NCBI RefSeq assembly: GCF_001524445.2
Contig: NZ_CP013417.1
Location: forward strand, 2,418,001-2,482,000
DNA: 64,000 nucleotides
Source of the DNA: Burkholderia savannae
GTDB taxonomy: Bacteria; Pseudomonadota; Gammaproteobacteria; Burkholderiales; Burkholderiaceae
Direction: 5' to 3'
The notes under the pieces are model-generated. The model was not told the DNA's origin. It made no database searches and saw nothing but the letters and a program-made list of their open reading frames with translations. A program made the position numbers and the translations under genes. Shown in pieces: positions 17,311 through 26,336 of this stretch (within the stretch, counting starts at the first letter, position 1; the number at the start of each line of letters is the position of its first letter).

Positions 17311-18431
17311 TTCATGATGCTCGCGTCGATGGTGGCGTCCGTGACTTCGATCGATGGTCCGCCGCGTTTCTTCTTCCGATGCTTGCGGCCCGAATGCGGA
17401 TGCGCGTCGAGAATCCACACGCCATCTTCCTTCAGGGTCAGCGTCGTGTGCGTGCCGCCTGGACGGCCACCCGTGAATCGACGCGCCATCAGGAAGTAGA
17501 TGGCGTCGATCCCGTATTCCTCCCATACGACGTGCACCCGTTGGCCCGGCTTCCACAGCACGCCGTCCGAGGTTCGGTGTCCCTTGACGCTCGCGCGCAG
17601 CGTGTGCGCGGCGAGTGCCGAGTCGGAAATGATCTTGCGCGCACGCGCTTCGGCCGCTGCCAGATTGGGCGCGTCGTGGTCGACGACTATCTTGGGGCGG
17701 TACACCGGCACATCCTTGTCTTTCACGGTCGCCTTGATGGCGTGCTTGCCGGCCTTCGATCCGGTGCCGTGCGCCTGGCCGAGCACCGTGACTTCCGAGT
17801 GTCGCTCGGCGATCGACAAATCCTCGTCGAACCACTCGACGTTGTTGCCCTTACCATCCTCGCGCAGGATCAGGCTCGCGACGGGCGGGGCATTGTAGTC
17901 CGGCCCGCCGACCACGAGCGTGCCGTCCGGATCGAACCACGGCCACAAACCTTCACCCTCGGCCGCGTGAACGAGCGCGTCCCATGCCGTGTCACCCGGG
18001 TCGACGCTGATCTTGTCCCACGTCGACTGCGCGCGCGCCGTGTCGATACGAATCTTCCTGATCCCGAGCGGTTTAACGATGTTCGCGACCACCTCCGCTA
18101 ACGTGACCTGTTTAGCCGTGAAAATCGGTGCCGAGCAGTCGCGCAGGATCGCGGCATAGTCCCGGCCGCTGATCGACAGCGTCTTCTCGGTCTTGCTGGT
18201 GCGGCGACGCACCTGGTCGACGTAGCCGACGAGCACCGTGTCGTCGCCGACCTTCACCTGGACATGCGCGCCGGATTTGACCGTGTCCGGCATCTTGCCG
18301 GCCGGGCGCGTGAGGCGCACGTCCCACGCGTCGGCCGGCGTCAGCAGATCGGAATCGATCGAATACGACGACCAGGCACTATGCGCCTTGCCACCGATCA
18401 GCAGCGTCACATCGTTATTGGGCGAAGCCAC
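17307..18431 (-). CDS. Mu gp44-like (P) baseplate hub protein
   Basis: Tail hub protein of about 374 residues, related to phage late-control gpD/gp27 hubs. Recognisable parts are the SAWSSYSIDSDLLTPADAWDV opening (shown without its last residue of context), TLSISGRDYAAILRDCSAP, and the TAWDALVHAAEGEGLWPWFD core. I chose GTG at 18431, which has GAGGAG nine bases upstream; an in-frame TTG at 18437 is also possible but has only 3 bases between it and that site. The 3' end overlaps gp45 and the 5' end overlaps gp43. Confidence 0.87.
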   Translation of the reverse strand: MASPNNDVTLLIGGKAHSAWSSYSIDSDLLTPADAWDVRLTRPAGKMPDTVKSGAHVQVKVGDDTVLVGYVDQVRRRTSKTEKTLSISGRDYAAILRDCSAPIFTAKQVTLAEVVANIVKPLGIRKIRIDTARAQSTWDKISVDPGDTAWDALVHAAEGEGLWPWFDPDGTLVVGGPDYNAPPVASLILREDGKGNNVEWFDEDLSIAERHSEVTVLGQAHGTGSKAGKHAIKATVKDKDVPVYRPKIVVDHDAPNLAAAEARARKIISDSALAAHTLRASVKGHRTSDGVLWKPGQRVHVVWEEYGIDAIYFLMARRFTGGRPGGTHTTLTLKEDGVWILDAHPHSGRKHRKKKRGGPSIEVTDATIDASIMK

Positions 18432-19725
18432 GGACAATGTCTCCTCGCTGAATGAAGTTCGGATTGCGGATCTGTGAATTCAGGCGAAGAAGCTCCGTCG
18501 AGCGCAAATAGTCTCCGTACCAGAGATGCGCCAGCAACGTGAGGTTCGACGGCGCATCAACCGTGCGCGAAATGATCGGCGGCAGGACGTCGATCACCTT
18601 GATCGCCAGCTCCTGCACCGACAGTGCCGTCTCTTTTAACGGCTCGATAACGGGCCGAGCCTGTTCGACCGGCACGGCCGCGCGTACGGCGTCGATCGCG
18701 GCCTGGATCAATCCACGCGTATCGTTCGCGATCTGCTCGACCTGATCCGGCGTCAGCGTCGGGGTGTCGGCCTCATTCGCCAGGATGTCGGATGCAACGC
18801 TGGCCGTCACCGTGGCAACGACAACCGCCGTGACGGCCGTGACGAGCTGGATGTCCGATGCGTCAGCGGCAACGGTGCTAGGACGTGCCGGCGCATACGG
18901 CGTGGCGGGGTCGGTCGAGCTGCTGGGTGCGGCCGTCGTGGCCTGCGTGCCAGGAATGACGAGCGGCTGGCCAGCGGCCGACGCTGCAGGCAGCTTCACG
19001 ACCGTCTTCATCTGGTCGCGCATGTCGTTCCAGTCAGACATGACGAGTCCTGGATCGAACGAACGGAAATCCGCGATACCGCTGACCAGGCCGATCAGGT
19101 CCGACGCGAACGCGCCCGGCCAGGACAGATAATCGACCGTCGCACGTCGAAAGCCGACGACAAGCGCCGTGATCGGACCGAGCGTCTCGCTCAGGACATC
19201 GCGCAAAGCATTGAGTCGGCGCAGGCCAGCCTTCATCGTCTTGAGCAGGCCGACTGCTCGCTCGAACATGCTGGTGCCGGCATCCTGCGCGGTGGTCGCG
19301 AGCTGCGCGGCGGCGTCAGCGGTTTGCGTCGGCCGCTGCTCAATGAAGAACGGATTGGCCGGCGTCGAGCGCTTGAACCGCATCTCGATCACACACGCGT
19401 CGACGTTCTCGGCATCATGCGACACGTGCGCGCCAATGAGCTGCATGCTTGGCATCGACCCGAAAACCGGATGGATCAGTTCGCCCGGCCCCTTGATCGC
19501 GAGTGCGCCGAGCAGCGCCTGCATCCGATCCTCGTAATCGTCGCCGAAGAAGATCGCGGTAATACTGGTGGTGTGCGCCTTCAGGCCGAGATCTTCAACG
19601 TCTTCGCCGTCGACGTGCGGCACCGCGTATTCAGCGGTATCGCGGTCGATCGTATCGTCCGTGTGCTGCGCGTCGAACGGAACGCCGCGAAACGAAGCAT
19701 CGAGCAGGCTATCTTTCCATGCCAT
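18415..19725 (-). CDS. Mu gp43-like (N) tail/DNA circularisation protein
   Basis: Protein of 436 residues with the DNA-circularisation N-terminal domain: MAWKDSLLDASFRGVPFDA, then EYAVPHVDGEDVEDLGL and ALAIKGPGELIHPVFGSM. In Mu, gpN is a tail component that reaches the injected DNA ends. The middle is Ala/Thr/Val-rich and the C-terminus ends in LLRLNSQIRNPNFIQRGD. ATG 19725 follows GGAGA and lies just inside the tape measure stop. Confidence 0.87.
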   Translation of the reverse strand: MAWKDSLLDASFRGVPFDAQHTDDTIDRDTAEYAVPHVDGEDVEDLGLKAHTTSITAIFFGDDYEDRMQALLGALAIKGPGELIHPVFGSMPSMQLIGAHVSHDAENVDACVIEMRFKRSTPANPFFIEQRPTQTADAAAQLATTAQDAGTSMFERAVGLLKTMKAGLRRLNALRDVLSETLGPITALVVGFRRATVDYLSWPGAFASDLIGLVSGIADFRSFDPGLVMSDWNDMRDQMKTVVKLPAASAAGQPLVIPGTQATTAAPSSSTDPATPYAPARPSTVAADASDIQLVTAVTAVVVATVTASVASDILANEADTPTLTPDQVEQIANDTRGLIQAAIDAVRAAVPVEQARPVIEPLKETALSVQELAIKVIDVLPPIISRTVDAPSNLTLLAHLWYGDYLRSTELLRLNSQIRNPNFIQRGDIVRGFAQ

Positions 19726-19726
19726 A

Positions 19727-21979
19727 TCAGAATCTCCGAGCCGCCTTTTGGCCGGCCATCGTGACGAAGTCGTAGAGATGCTGACCGTCCAGATTGATGG
19801 TGAAGTGTCCCTCGACAACAGGCGGCTTCTCGTCCTTCTTCTGCGCGAAGATCGCGTCGCCGATCATCTTGCCGAGCTTCTCCCCCCATTCGTGGCCGAA
19901 GTATCCGGCGACGGCCCCGACGCCCGCGCCGACGATGTTGCCTGCGACGGGAACGACCGAGCCAAGCGCCGCGCCGGTCGCCGCACCAGCAGCCATCCCG
20001 GCAAGACCACCAACAGCACCGCCGGCAACACCGACGTAAGCGGCTTTCTTCTCGTCAGCCGTCTTCGACTGATCGCCCGCGATCGAAAACGCCTCGAGGC
20101 CGCTTGCGATCGCCAGCAATGGGCCACCGCGCGTGCCGATGGCTTTCGCCATGCCTGCGAACCGTGCGCCGAATCCCGCCGCGCTGGCCGCGCCTGCGAC
20201 ACCTGCGCTCGCCAGCCCGGCATCGGCTGCCGCCACGGCGCCGGCAGCGCGGCCGCCGGTCACAAACCGCATCAGACCCGCGCCCAGGAGGATGGCCGTC
20301 AGCCCTTCGAATGCGAGCGTGGTGCCGGCAATTGCTTTCGCGAGGCCCGGGTATTCCTTCGCATAGTTCGCGAGCTTCGACGCCGCGTCGCCGAGCTGGT
20401 GATTCAATCCGCGCAGGGCGTCCATCTCCGCGATCTCGGCCTCGTTCTTGAGCTGCTGCGCCTTGAACCCGTCCATCGCTTTCACGACGTCGAAGTCGCC
20501 TGCGATCGTGCCGCCTCCGCGATCCCATTCGTGCATGGCGGCTTCATACACCTCCTGCCGCTTGTGCTTCTGCGTGATGTAGCCGGTCAGCGCCATCACT
20601 GACTGCTGGTTGCCGAACAGCTTGCCGATCGCCGAACCCTGCAGCAGGTTCGCCATGTCCGTCAGCAATTCCTTGTCCTCGCCCGGTTTGGCGGTTTTCA
20701 GTTTGCGCTGGATTTCCTGGTACTTCTTGTCGCTCTTGAAGATCGTCTCGATCGTCGCCTCTATCGCGTCGAGCATGTCGCCGCCGCGCGCCAGGGTCCG
20801 CATTTTGACGCCCTCGAAATCCTTGATGCCGGCGCGTTTCGCCGCGTGGGCCAGCTCCCGGCTCGACATCTGGTTGAGCAGGTCGGTCACGTTCGTGCCG
20901 GCCTGACCGGCAGTGCCAGCCGTGGACATTGCCGTTTCGTTCAGCGCCAGAATCTTCGCGTAGCCGCGCGCGCCCGAGAAACCCGCATTGCCTGCGGCCG
21001 CCATCTGCGCCGGAAGGTAATGGCTCAGGTCCGGGAACTTGAATTCACCCATGTGGCTGGCGACCGCCCCCATGTCCAGCACACGCCCGGTGTCGTGCTC
21101 TTCAAAGCGCAAGTTCTGCACGGCCTTGACCGCGACGTTGCCCAGGTCGACCGGATCGGCTCCCTCGGCTTGCGCGCCTCGCTGCAGTTTCGGCAGAAGC
21201 TCGAACGCTGCTTTGTGTCCAAGCGCGTCGTGAGCCATCAGTTTTTCGAGGGATTCCATCGCTTGGTCGAGCGTCCCGCCACCTTCCTGAACAGCCGCGT
21301 AAACAACTGCTCGCAGCTCATCGGTGGCCTTCACGCGATCCTTCGGTGCAAGGTTGCGATAGCTGGTGTTCGCGATCATCGCCAGATGCTGATCGAACCG
21401 CATTGCCTGGCCCACCGGGCCGGACAGTACACGCGCTCCGGCATAGGCCCCCGCGATCCCTTCGCCGACGCGCAGCATGCCATGCGAGCCGCGAGCCAGC
21501 AGGCTTTCGCGTTCGACCGTCTTGCCAAGTTCCTTGTTCAGCTCAGCGACCTTGCGCTGAACGGCTGCGAATGCACGAGCTTGTTCGTTCGACGACGAGA
21601 AGCCGGCCCGCGCGAGTCGGTTGTACGACGCGACCGTCTGATCGATTTCGCGCCGGATCGTCTGTTCCGATCGAATGTCGAGCTGCTGACGGGCATTGGC
21701 GAGCCGTTGCGACCCGGTCAGCACGTTACGGTTCGCGCGCTGATACGCAGCCTCGGTCTGCGCGACATTGCGTTGCACGGCTTGCTCGGCCTGCGCGCTC
21801 TGCGTCATGCGGACGTTGTACAGCATCCGGCTCGTCGACACGGCGACGCGCGACGCGTCGGTATAGGTCTGCGTCGTCTGGCGCACGCTGCGCTGGACAT
21901 TGCGTTCGGATTGCTGCGCCGGTGCGGACACCTGGTCGCGCATCCGAATGGTCATGCCGACGGCGAGATCGCGAGACAT
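19727..21979 (-). CDS. tail tape measure protein
   Basis: Protein of 750 residues that sets tail length and is ejected during infection. The N-terminal 150 residues are Gln/Arg-rich coiled coil with repeats of the RNVQR/QRNVAQTEAAYQR kind, then a TMP repeat domain (LLARGSHGMLRVGEGIAGAY onward), and a C-terminal Ala/Gly-rich hydrophobic region with several possible membrane segments. It starts two bases after the end of the frameshifted chaperone frame, the standard arrangement in tailed phages. Confidence 0.92.
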   Translation of the reverse strand: MSRDLAVGMTIRMRDQVSAPAQQSERNVQRSVRQTTQTYTDASRVAVSTSRMLYNVRMTQSAQAEQAVQRNVAQTEAAYQRANRNVLTGSQRLANARQQLDIRSEQTIRREIDQTVASYNRLARAGFSSSNEQARAFAAVQRKVAELNKELGKTVERESLLARGSHGMLRVGEGIAGAYAGARVLSGPVGQAMRFDQHLAMIANTSYRNLAPKDRVKATDELRAVVYAAVQEGGGTLDQAMESLEKLMAHDALGHKAAFELLPKLQRGAQAEGADPVDLGNVAVKAVQNLRFEEHDTGRVLDMGAVASHMGEFKFPDLSHYLPAQMAAAGNAGFSGARGYAKILALNETAMSTAGTAGQAGTNVTDLLNQMSSRELAHAAKRAGIKDFEGVKMRTLARGGDMLDAIEATIETIFKSDKKYQEIQRKLKTAKPGEDKELLTDMANLLQGSAIGKLFGNQQSVMALTGYITQKHKRQEVYEAAMHEWDRGGGTIAGDFDVVKAMDGFKAQQLKNEAEIAEMDALRGLNHQLGDAASKLANYAKEYPGLAKAIAGTTLAFEGLTAILLGAGLMRFVTGGRAAGAVAAADAGLASAGVAGAASAAGFGARFAGMAKAIGTRGGPLLAIASGLEAFSIAGDQSKTADEKKAAYVGVAGGAVGGLAGMAAGAATGAALGSVVPVAGNIVGAGVGAVAGYFGHEWGEKLGKMIGDAIFAQKKDEKPPVVEGHFTINLDGQHLYDFVTMAGQKAARRF

Positions 21980-21981
21980 TC

Positions 21982-22508
21982 CTATTTACCCTTGCGGCGT
22001 TTGCGCCGCATGCTTTTAACGGTCGGCCCGGTCTTCCCGGGGCGACCGTTCGAACCCTGTCCGCGCAGCGTGGCGAACGCGGACAGGTAACCCTCCAGCT
22101 CCGGTTCGCTCAGGTTCCGGACTCGCTCTTCGCTGAACCCGCAGGGTCCGAGGATGAGGACGGCGAGTCGGAAGTTGCGAAGGTGGGTTTCCTTTCCTTT
22201 CGCTTTTTTTTGAGCAGTTCCTGCTTGGCGTACAACTGGTCATAGTCGACGTCGATCGCCGTGCCGATCAGCTCCGGCGTGATCTCTTCCTTCGGGACAG
22301 TGCCGAGCGACAGCAGGCATGACGAGATGATCGCCGCGTTGACGCGCATGTTCGACACACCGCCGCCGAGGATCGACGGATGCTCATAGGCTGAGATGTT
22401 GTCGTCGACCGTCGCGAGACGCAGCTCGAAGTCGTAGTGATACTGGCCACTGCCGGCCGGATATTCGATGCCGTAGTCCAGCGAACCCTTTTCCGTCATG
22501 ATGCTCAT
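21982..22508 (-). CDS. frameshifted tail assembly chaperone (gp41 plus -1 extension)
   Basis: The gp41-like gene contains a run of eight A then G (22211 to 22203 on the minus strand, codons Lys100-Lys102). A -1 slip there opens a second frame of 73 further codons that ends with TAG at 21984-21982, directly before the tape measure gene. The extension has no ATG, so it can be made only by frameshifting; it reads ETHLRNFRLAVLILGPCGFS and then a SEPELEGYLSAF block, a plausible folded chaperone domain with a basic tail. Such a pair of products is conserved between tube and tape measure genes of long-tailed phages and has also been described for Mu. Slippage itself is inferred. Confidence 0.8.
22110..22508 (-). 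CDS. Mu gp41-like tail assembly protein (unshifted product)
   Basis: Tail assembly chaperone of 132 residues (pfam phage tail assembly, Mu gp41). The central YEHPSILGGGVSNMRVNAAI and LLSLGTVPKEEITPELIG segments match the family. Past the slippery A-run the zero frame gives a low-complexity Ser-rich tail that looks non-conserved, which supports frameshifting being the important route. ATG overlaps the stop of the tube gene (ATGA). Confidence 0.85.
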   Translation of the reverse strand: MSIMTEKGSLDYGIEYPAGSGQYHYDFELRLATVDDNISAYEHPSILGGGVSNMRVNAAIISSCLLSLGTVPKEEITPELIGTAIDVDYDQLYAKQELLKKKRKERKPTFATSDSPSSSSDPAGSAKSESGT

Positions 22509-22882
22509 TCCGTCACCCGCCGAGTCGAGAAGATGGTGAGGTCGCGGCGCGCCTCGTTTTCCACGCTGTACTGATCGCCCATGTCGAGCGTGACGCAGTC
22601 GTAATAGCTCACGCGTTGACCGCCGAGCGAAGCCGGGAACATGGTCAGCTTGCCGCCTTCCATGTTGAACCAGTCGATCTCGTCGCCGCCGAGCGGGATC
22701 ACGACCGTCACCTTCAGCTCGTGTTCCTCGACGCCACGCGCGAAGCCCTTGACGCGGCCCGTGCGGTTCATCGTCTTGACCGGCTTCTTGCCCGTCTTCG
22801 ACGTCGGCGACACGCTCACGACCTCGGCCTCCTGGCCGTCGACTTCGAGCACGATCGCGCCGACGTATTCTTCCAATGCCAT
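22505..22882 (-). CDS. tail tube protein (Mu gp40/M-like)
   Basis: Inner tube subunit of 125 residues. The pattern of beta strands (GAIVLEVDGQEAEVVSVSPT, then TGRVKGFARGVEEHELKVTV and WFNMEGGKLTMFP) and the position between sheath and chaperone genes identify the Mu-like tube family. It starts 29 bases after the sheath stop and is translationally coupled to the chaperone gene. Confidence 0.88.
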   Translation of the reverse strand: MALEEYVGAIVLEVDGQEAEVVSVSPTSKTGKKPVKTMNRTGRVKGFARGVEEHELKVTVVIPLGGDEIDWFNMEGGKLTMFPASLGGQRVSYYDCVTLDMGDQYSVENEARRDLTIFSTRRVTE

Positions 22883-22911
22883 AGCTGGCTCCTATAGTGT
22901 TTCGATGGGCG

Positions 22912-24333
22912 TTACAGGATCAGGTCGATCCGCGCCGCGAGAATGTGAAAACCATTCACCACGTCGGCAGGGATCGCTGCGTCGAGTTGGTTGGCGTCCT
23001 GCAGATCGCGCTCGACGATGAGGTTGTTCTTGTTGGCCTCCACGTTCTCAACGATTTCCAGCTCCTCGCACTTGTACGCGACGTCGAGCAGCTCGCTGCG
23101 TACCTTCGGCGGCGTCTTATCCGACAGCTTATCGCGCGGGAAGCGCAGAGCAATACGCTGCCGACACGCCTTGCGAAAGTAGTCGAGCGATCGGATCGTA
23201 GTGATGTCGAGCAGCGCCGGATCGTCGATACCCTGCGCATCCTTCGTGTACGTCGTGATCGAACGTACGATCTGCACGACGTTGCCCGGGCCGATCTCGA
23301 AGGGCGTCACACCGTTGTGCAGCGCTTTCTCCTGCTCGGTGCGCCCGGGCTGAGCCGGGATCGGCGTCACGTCCAGACCGGTCAGCGCGAGTGTGTTCAG
23401 CGGTCGAGCTGGGTCCGTCTCGCTGGAAATAACGGCCGCGTAGGCGGCTGCGATTTCGGCCGAGAGGCACACCGAACCCGGATGCCAACCGACCGTGATC
23501 CGACCCGCGTTGAGGTCGCCGGCCAGCGTCGTTGCGGTAGACAGCGTCGCGGGAGTGGCGGCGACACCGACAGCCGGACGCTGTTCGATCGCGCCCGAGA
23601 TGCTGTCCAGGTGCGTGCGCAGCTTCGTCAGCGATTCCTTCGTCGGCCAGCACGTCGCATACAGGTTGTACTGCGCGCCGTACACGGCCGCGAGCGCCGG
23701 GGCAATGTCGGGATCGTTCAGCCCACCCGTGAATGCGGTAATCGTTGCTTTGACGCCGGCCGCCTGGTTGAGCTGCGACAGCACGATGTCGTTGCCGAAC
23801 GCCCCCTTGTTCTTCGCCGTCAGCGTGACCTTGCCGTTCACGGAGTCAGCGGTCACCGGCAGCGCAGTCTTCTGCGCGATCTGATCCTTGAGGCGCGTGG
23901 CGATCGTAATTTCCGTGTCGTCCGCATATACGGCGATGTCGACCCGCGTATTCGCAATGAACAAGGCGAACGCACCGTCAGCCGTCGCCGGTCCCGTGAA
24001 CTCGACCGTCCCCTTGGCCGGTTGTCCCGCAACTGCGTCGTCGACGGCGATGACCGTCAGGCTCACGTACTTGTACGCCGTGATCGCGGCGACGGCCGCG
24101 ATGTGCGCGAGCGAGCCTGCGCCGAAATACAGCGCGGCCTGGTCGCCGGAGAACACGTCGACCGGCTTCAGTGCCGGCACAGTGCCGTCAGCGGTACGCT
24201 GGCCGATGATAAGCACGGTCTGGTCGTTCGCCGGCAGCGTGCGAACGGCGAGCTTCGTGTTGTATTCGAAGTACTTGCCCGGCTTGCGGATACCCGACGG
24301 GATCGTGTCGAACGAAATGTTTTTGCTTGCCAT
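22912..24333 (-). CDS. contractile tail sheath protein (Mu gp39/L-like)
   Basis: Sheath subunit of 473 residues, so the phage is a myovirus. It begins MASKNISFDTIPSGIRKPG, has the LAVRTLPANDQTVLIIGQRT domain start, the Ig-like insertion with VTADSVNGKVTLTAKNKGAFG, and the conserved C-terminal sheath domain (SITTYTKDAQGIDDPALLDI, RFPRDKLSDKTPPKVRSELLD). It overlaps or abuts no other gene except the DUF2635 gene 3 bases upstream. Confidence 0.93.
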   Translation of the reverse strand: MASKNISFDTIPSGIRKPGKYFEYNTKLAVRTLPANDQTVLIIGQRTADGTVPALKPVDVFSGDQAALYFGAGSLAHIAAVAAITAYKYVSLTVIAVDDAVAGQPAKGTVEFTGPATADGAFALFIANTRVDIAVYADDTEITIATRLKDQIAQKTALPVTADSVNGKVTLTAKNKGAFGNDIVLSQLNQAAGVKATITAFTGGLNDPDIAPALAAVYGAQYNLYATCWPTKESLTKLRTHLDSISGAIEQRPAVGVAATPATLSTATTLAGDLNAGRITVGWHPGSVCLSAEIAAAYAAVISSETDPARPLNTLALTGLDVTPIPAQPGRTEQEKALHNGVTPFEIGPGNVVQIVRSITTYTKDAQGIDDPALLDITTIRSLDYFRKACRQRIALRFPRDKLSDKTPPKVRSELLDVAYKCEELEIVENVEANKNNLIVERDLQDANQLDAAIPADVVNGFHILAARIDLIL

Positions 24334-24336
24334 CGG

Positions 24337-24564
24337 TTAGGCTCCTTTCGCGGCCTTTTTGGCACCCGAATCGACTGCGGGGTTCGGTGCGACGTCGGCG
24401 CTCGATTCCGCGGCCGACCGGTTTTCTTCGATCAGGTCACCTTCGGCGACGCGACGTTGGTAATACGCGGTATCCGGCACATCGACGGCTTCAGCGTCCG
24501 TGATGTACTGGCGCGATGCGTGTTCCTTCGGGACACGCAACCCGGAACGGGCTTTCACTTTCAT
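24337..24564 (-). CDS. DUF2635 family protein (Mu gp38-like)
   Basis: Small protein of 75 residues in the tail terminator/sheath interval. The conserved opening VKARSGLRVPKEHASRQYI and the YYQRRVAEGDLIE turn are the DUF2635 signature; the rest is a disordered Ala/Ser/Lys tail. Function unknown; the gene always lies just before the sheath gene in Mu-like phages. Confidence 0.85.
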   Translation of the reverse strand: MKVKARSGLRVPKEHASRQYITDAEAVDVPDTAYYQRRVAEGDLIEENRSAAESSADVAPNPAVDSGAKKAAKGA

Positions 24565-25229
24565 GGTTGCTCCTTCATCTCAATGTGATCCACCGCATCG
24601 GCCGGGCGATCGGTGCCGGGTTGCAGGTAGTAGCGCAGCAGCGTCGACTTCCAGTCCGGCGTCGGTGGATCGAGCTGGCCGTCGTATTGCTCGAACACCT
24701 CGCCGAGCGGACCTTCGACGCTGCCTTGCGGAAACGCGCCGACGAATAGCGTGTCTTCAACCCACGCGGTATGAAATTCGAGCGCGTAGACCGATATGGC
24801 GTCGTTACGGACCTTCGTGTTGAACAGCGTGCGAATCGCGCCCGGCGCGAAATGCCGGATCGGCAGGCCCATGTCCTGCTCGTTCAGGAGGTAGCGGACG
24901 GCCGAGATCAGCAGGTTCGTGCCGACCTCGATCTGCGCCGGTCCGCCGTGCCGACTGGTTTCTTCGTTCCGAACGCTGCGTGCGCCGACCATCACGACGA
25001 AGGTCGCGTCGGCCTTCCACTTCGATCGACTCGTCGCGACGGGATCGGTGCGCTTCACGCCGCCAAACGTCACCCACGCAGCCGGGAAGCGCCGCACGAC
25101 GGTGTCCAATTCTTCGTCGTCGAATTCCCCGCCGTAGGTCTTGACCTCGGCGACCATCTTGCCGAGGCCGCGCGTGAGGCGGTCGACGACGCCAAGCTCA
25201 ACTGCAGTGACGATCGGGACGTAGGGCAT
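24561..25229 (-). CDS. Mu gp37-like tail protein (DUF1834)
   Basis: Protein of 222 residues in the place of Mu gp37 (K), proposed tail terminator. Visible: the VDRLTRGLGKMVAEVKTYGG start, ATFVVMVGARSVRNEETSR and LEFHTAWVEDTLFVGAFP. It overlaps the DUF2635 gene by 4 bases. Confidence 0.8.
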   Translation of the reverse strand: MPYVPIVTAVELGVVDRLTRGLGKMVAEVKTYGGEFDDEELDTVVRRFPAAWVTFGGVKRTDPVATSRSKWKADATFVVMVGARSVRNEETSRHGGPAQIEVGTNLLISAVRYLLNEQDMGLPIRHFAPGAIRTLFNTKVRNDAISVYALEFHTAWVEDTLFVGAFPQGSVEGPLGEVFEQYDGQLDPPTPDWKSTLLRYYLQPGTDRPADAVDHIEMKEQP

Positions 25230-25233
25230 GGCG

Positions 25234-25647
25234 TTATCGGTTCTCGCGAGCGAACACGCGCGTGCCTGTCACGAACTGGACAGAGTTGTCGGGTTGCGGA
25301 ATCGAACCCGTCGTCGTCGAGCCGAGCGTGACGTCGCCGGTCGCGACGAGCTTCAGGAATGCGATCGCGGCCTTGTAACGCTTGTCGATTTCGTCGGTCA
25401 TGACGGTTTCGCCGCCGCACAGGCGATAGCGCGCGATGTCGCAACACACGCCCGCGAGCATCTTCGGTTGCGGATCGAGCGGCAGCGCGTACCGGCCCGC
25501 CAGATACGTATCGATCTCGGCGGATGCCTCGTCGAGCGCATCGGCCAGCACGACGGCGTTCACGTCGCCGGTGCGTTCGCGATCGGACAGCGAGATCGCC
25601 TCGCGCTGTCCGAAGCGACCGATCATGAATTCGACGGTGGCGTACAT
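25234..25647 (-). CDS. Mu gp36-like head-tail connector (DUF1320)
   Basis: Protein of 137 residues. MYATVEFMIGRFGQREAISL and DALDEASAEIDTYLAGRYAL PLD (in two parts) are the DUF1320 signature, a gp36/gp6-like neck adaptor family. Its position between capsid genes and the tail terminator fits a connector that joins head and tail. Confidence 0.87.
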   Translation of the reverse strand: MYATVEFMIGRFGQREAISLSDRERTGDVNAVVLADALDEASAEIDTYLAGRYALPLDPQPKMLAGVCCDIARYRLCGGETVMTDEIDKRYKAAIAFLKLVATGDVTLGSTTTGSIPQPDNSVQFVTGTRVFARENR

Positions 25648-25653
25648 GGCGCG

Positions 25654-26208
25654 TTAGCTCTTCTTGCCGGCCGACTGCGTGGACTTGCCGCCGGATTTCG
25701 CGGCTTCCTGCTCGGCCTCGAATGCCTGGATGCGCGCGAGCAGATCGTTTTCGCGCGTGACGAGGCCCGCGTGGCGCTCGTCGAATTCGGCAATGCGGCG
25801 TTTCAGGTCCGCTTCGGCAGCTTCGAATTCGTCTTCGGCGGCCTTCAGATCGCCCTCGCGCAGCTTGATCGACGCTTCGCGCTGCGCCAGCTCCGCTTCG
25901 ATGTCGGCCAGCGCCAGCGCACGCTTCGCGTCGTCTTCGCTCACGTCGAGCGTCAGCGTGTCTGCATTTGCGAGCGCGGCGATCACGTGGTCGGCGTCGT
26001 GGTGCGGGAGCGCCGCCGCTTCTTCGTCGCTGAGATGGATCGCCGTGTCGACCACGACCAGGGACTTGTCGGCGACGATTGCGGCGTGTGCGTCCGGATG
26101 AAGCGCAGCCAGCGCGATCGTTTTCGGCACGATCCCGAACACATGGCCAGCGCGGCGAAACCCTTCCTTGGCCGACGCCACCTTGATCGCCGGATGTTTC
26201 TTGCTCAT
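25654..26208 (-). CDS. HI1506-like / Mu gp35-like protein
   Basis: Protein of 184 residues starting at ATG 26208 after CAGGAGAGG. The N-terminal 60 residues (KKHPAIKVASAKEGFRRAGH, DAHAAIVADKSLVVVD) form the HI1506-related domain of Mu-like prophages; the rest is a long Glu/Ala/Lys coiled coil with heptads (AEFDERHAGLVTRENDLLAR) and a Ser/Gly/Lys tail. Probable minor head or scaffold-associated protein; the function is not established. Confidence 0.75.
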   Translation of the reverse strand: MSKKHPAIKVASAKEGFRRAGHVFGIVPKTIALAALHPDAHAAIVADKSLVVVDTAIHLSDEEAAALPHHDADHVIAALANADTLTLDVSEDDAKRALALADIEAELAQREASIKLREGDLKAAEDEFEAAEADLKRRIAEFDERHAGLVTRENDLLARIQAFEAEQEAAKSGGKSTQSAGKKS

Positions 26209-26336
26209 GAACCTCTCCTGTGAATTCGAACCCAACCGGAGCCCACCATTGCGCCGCAGCTCCGGGACGGTCTTCCTCCGCGCTTATCGGCGTCGCGCGG
26301 CCGTCTCTCGCGGGGGTGTTATCCCGGTGTGTCCTG

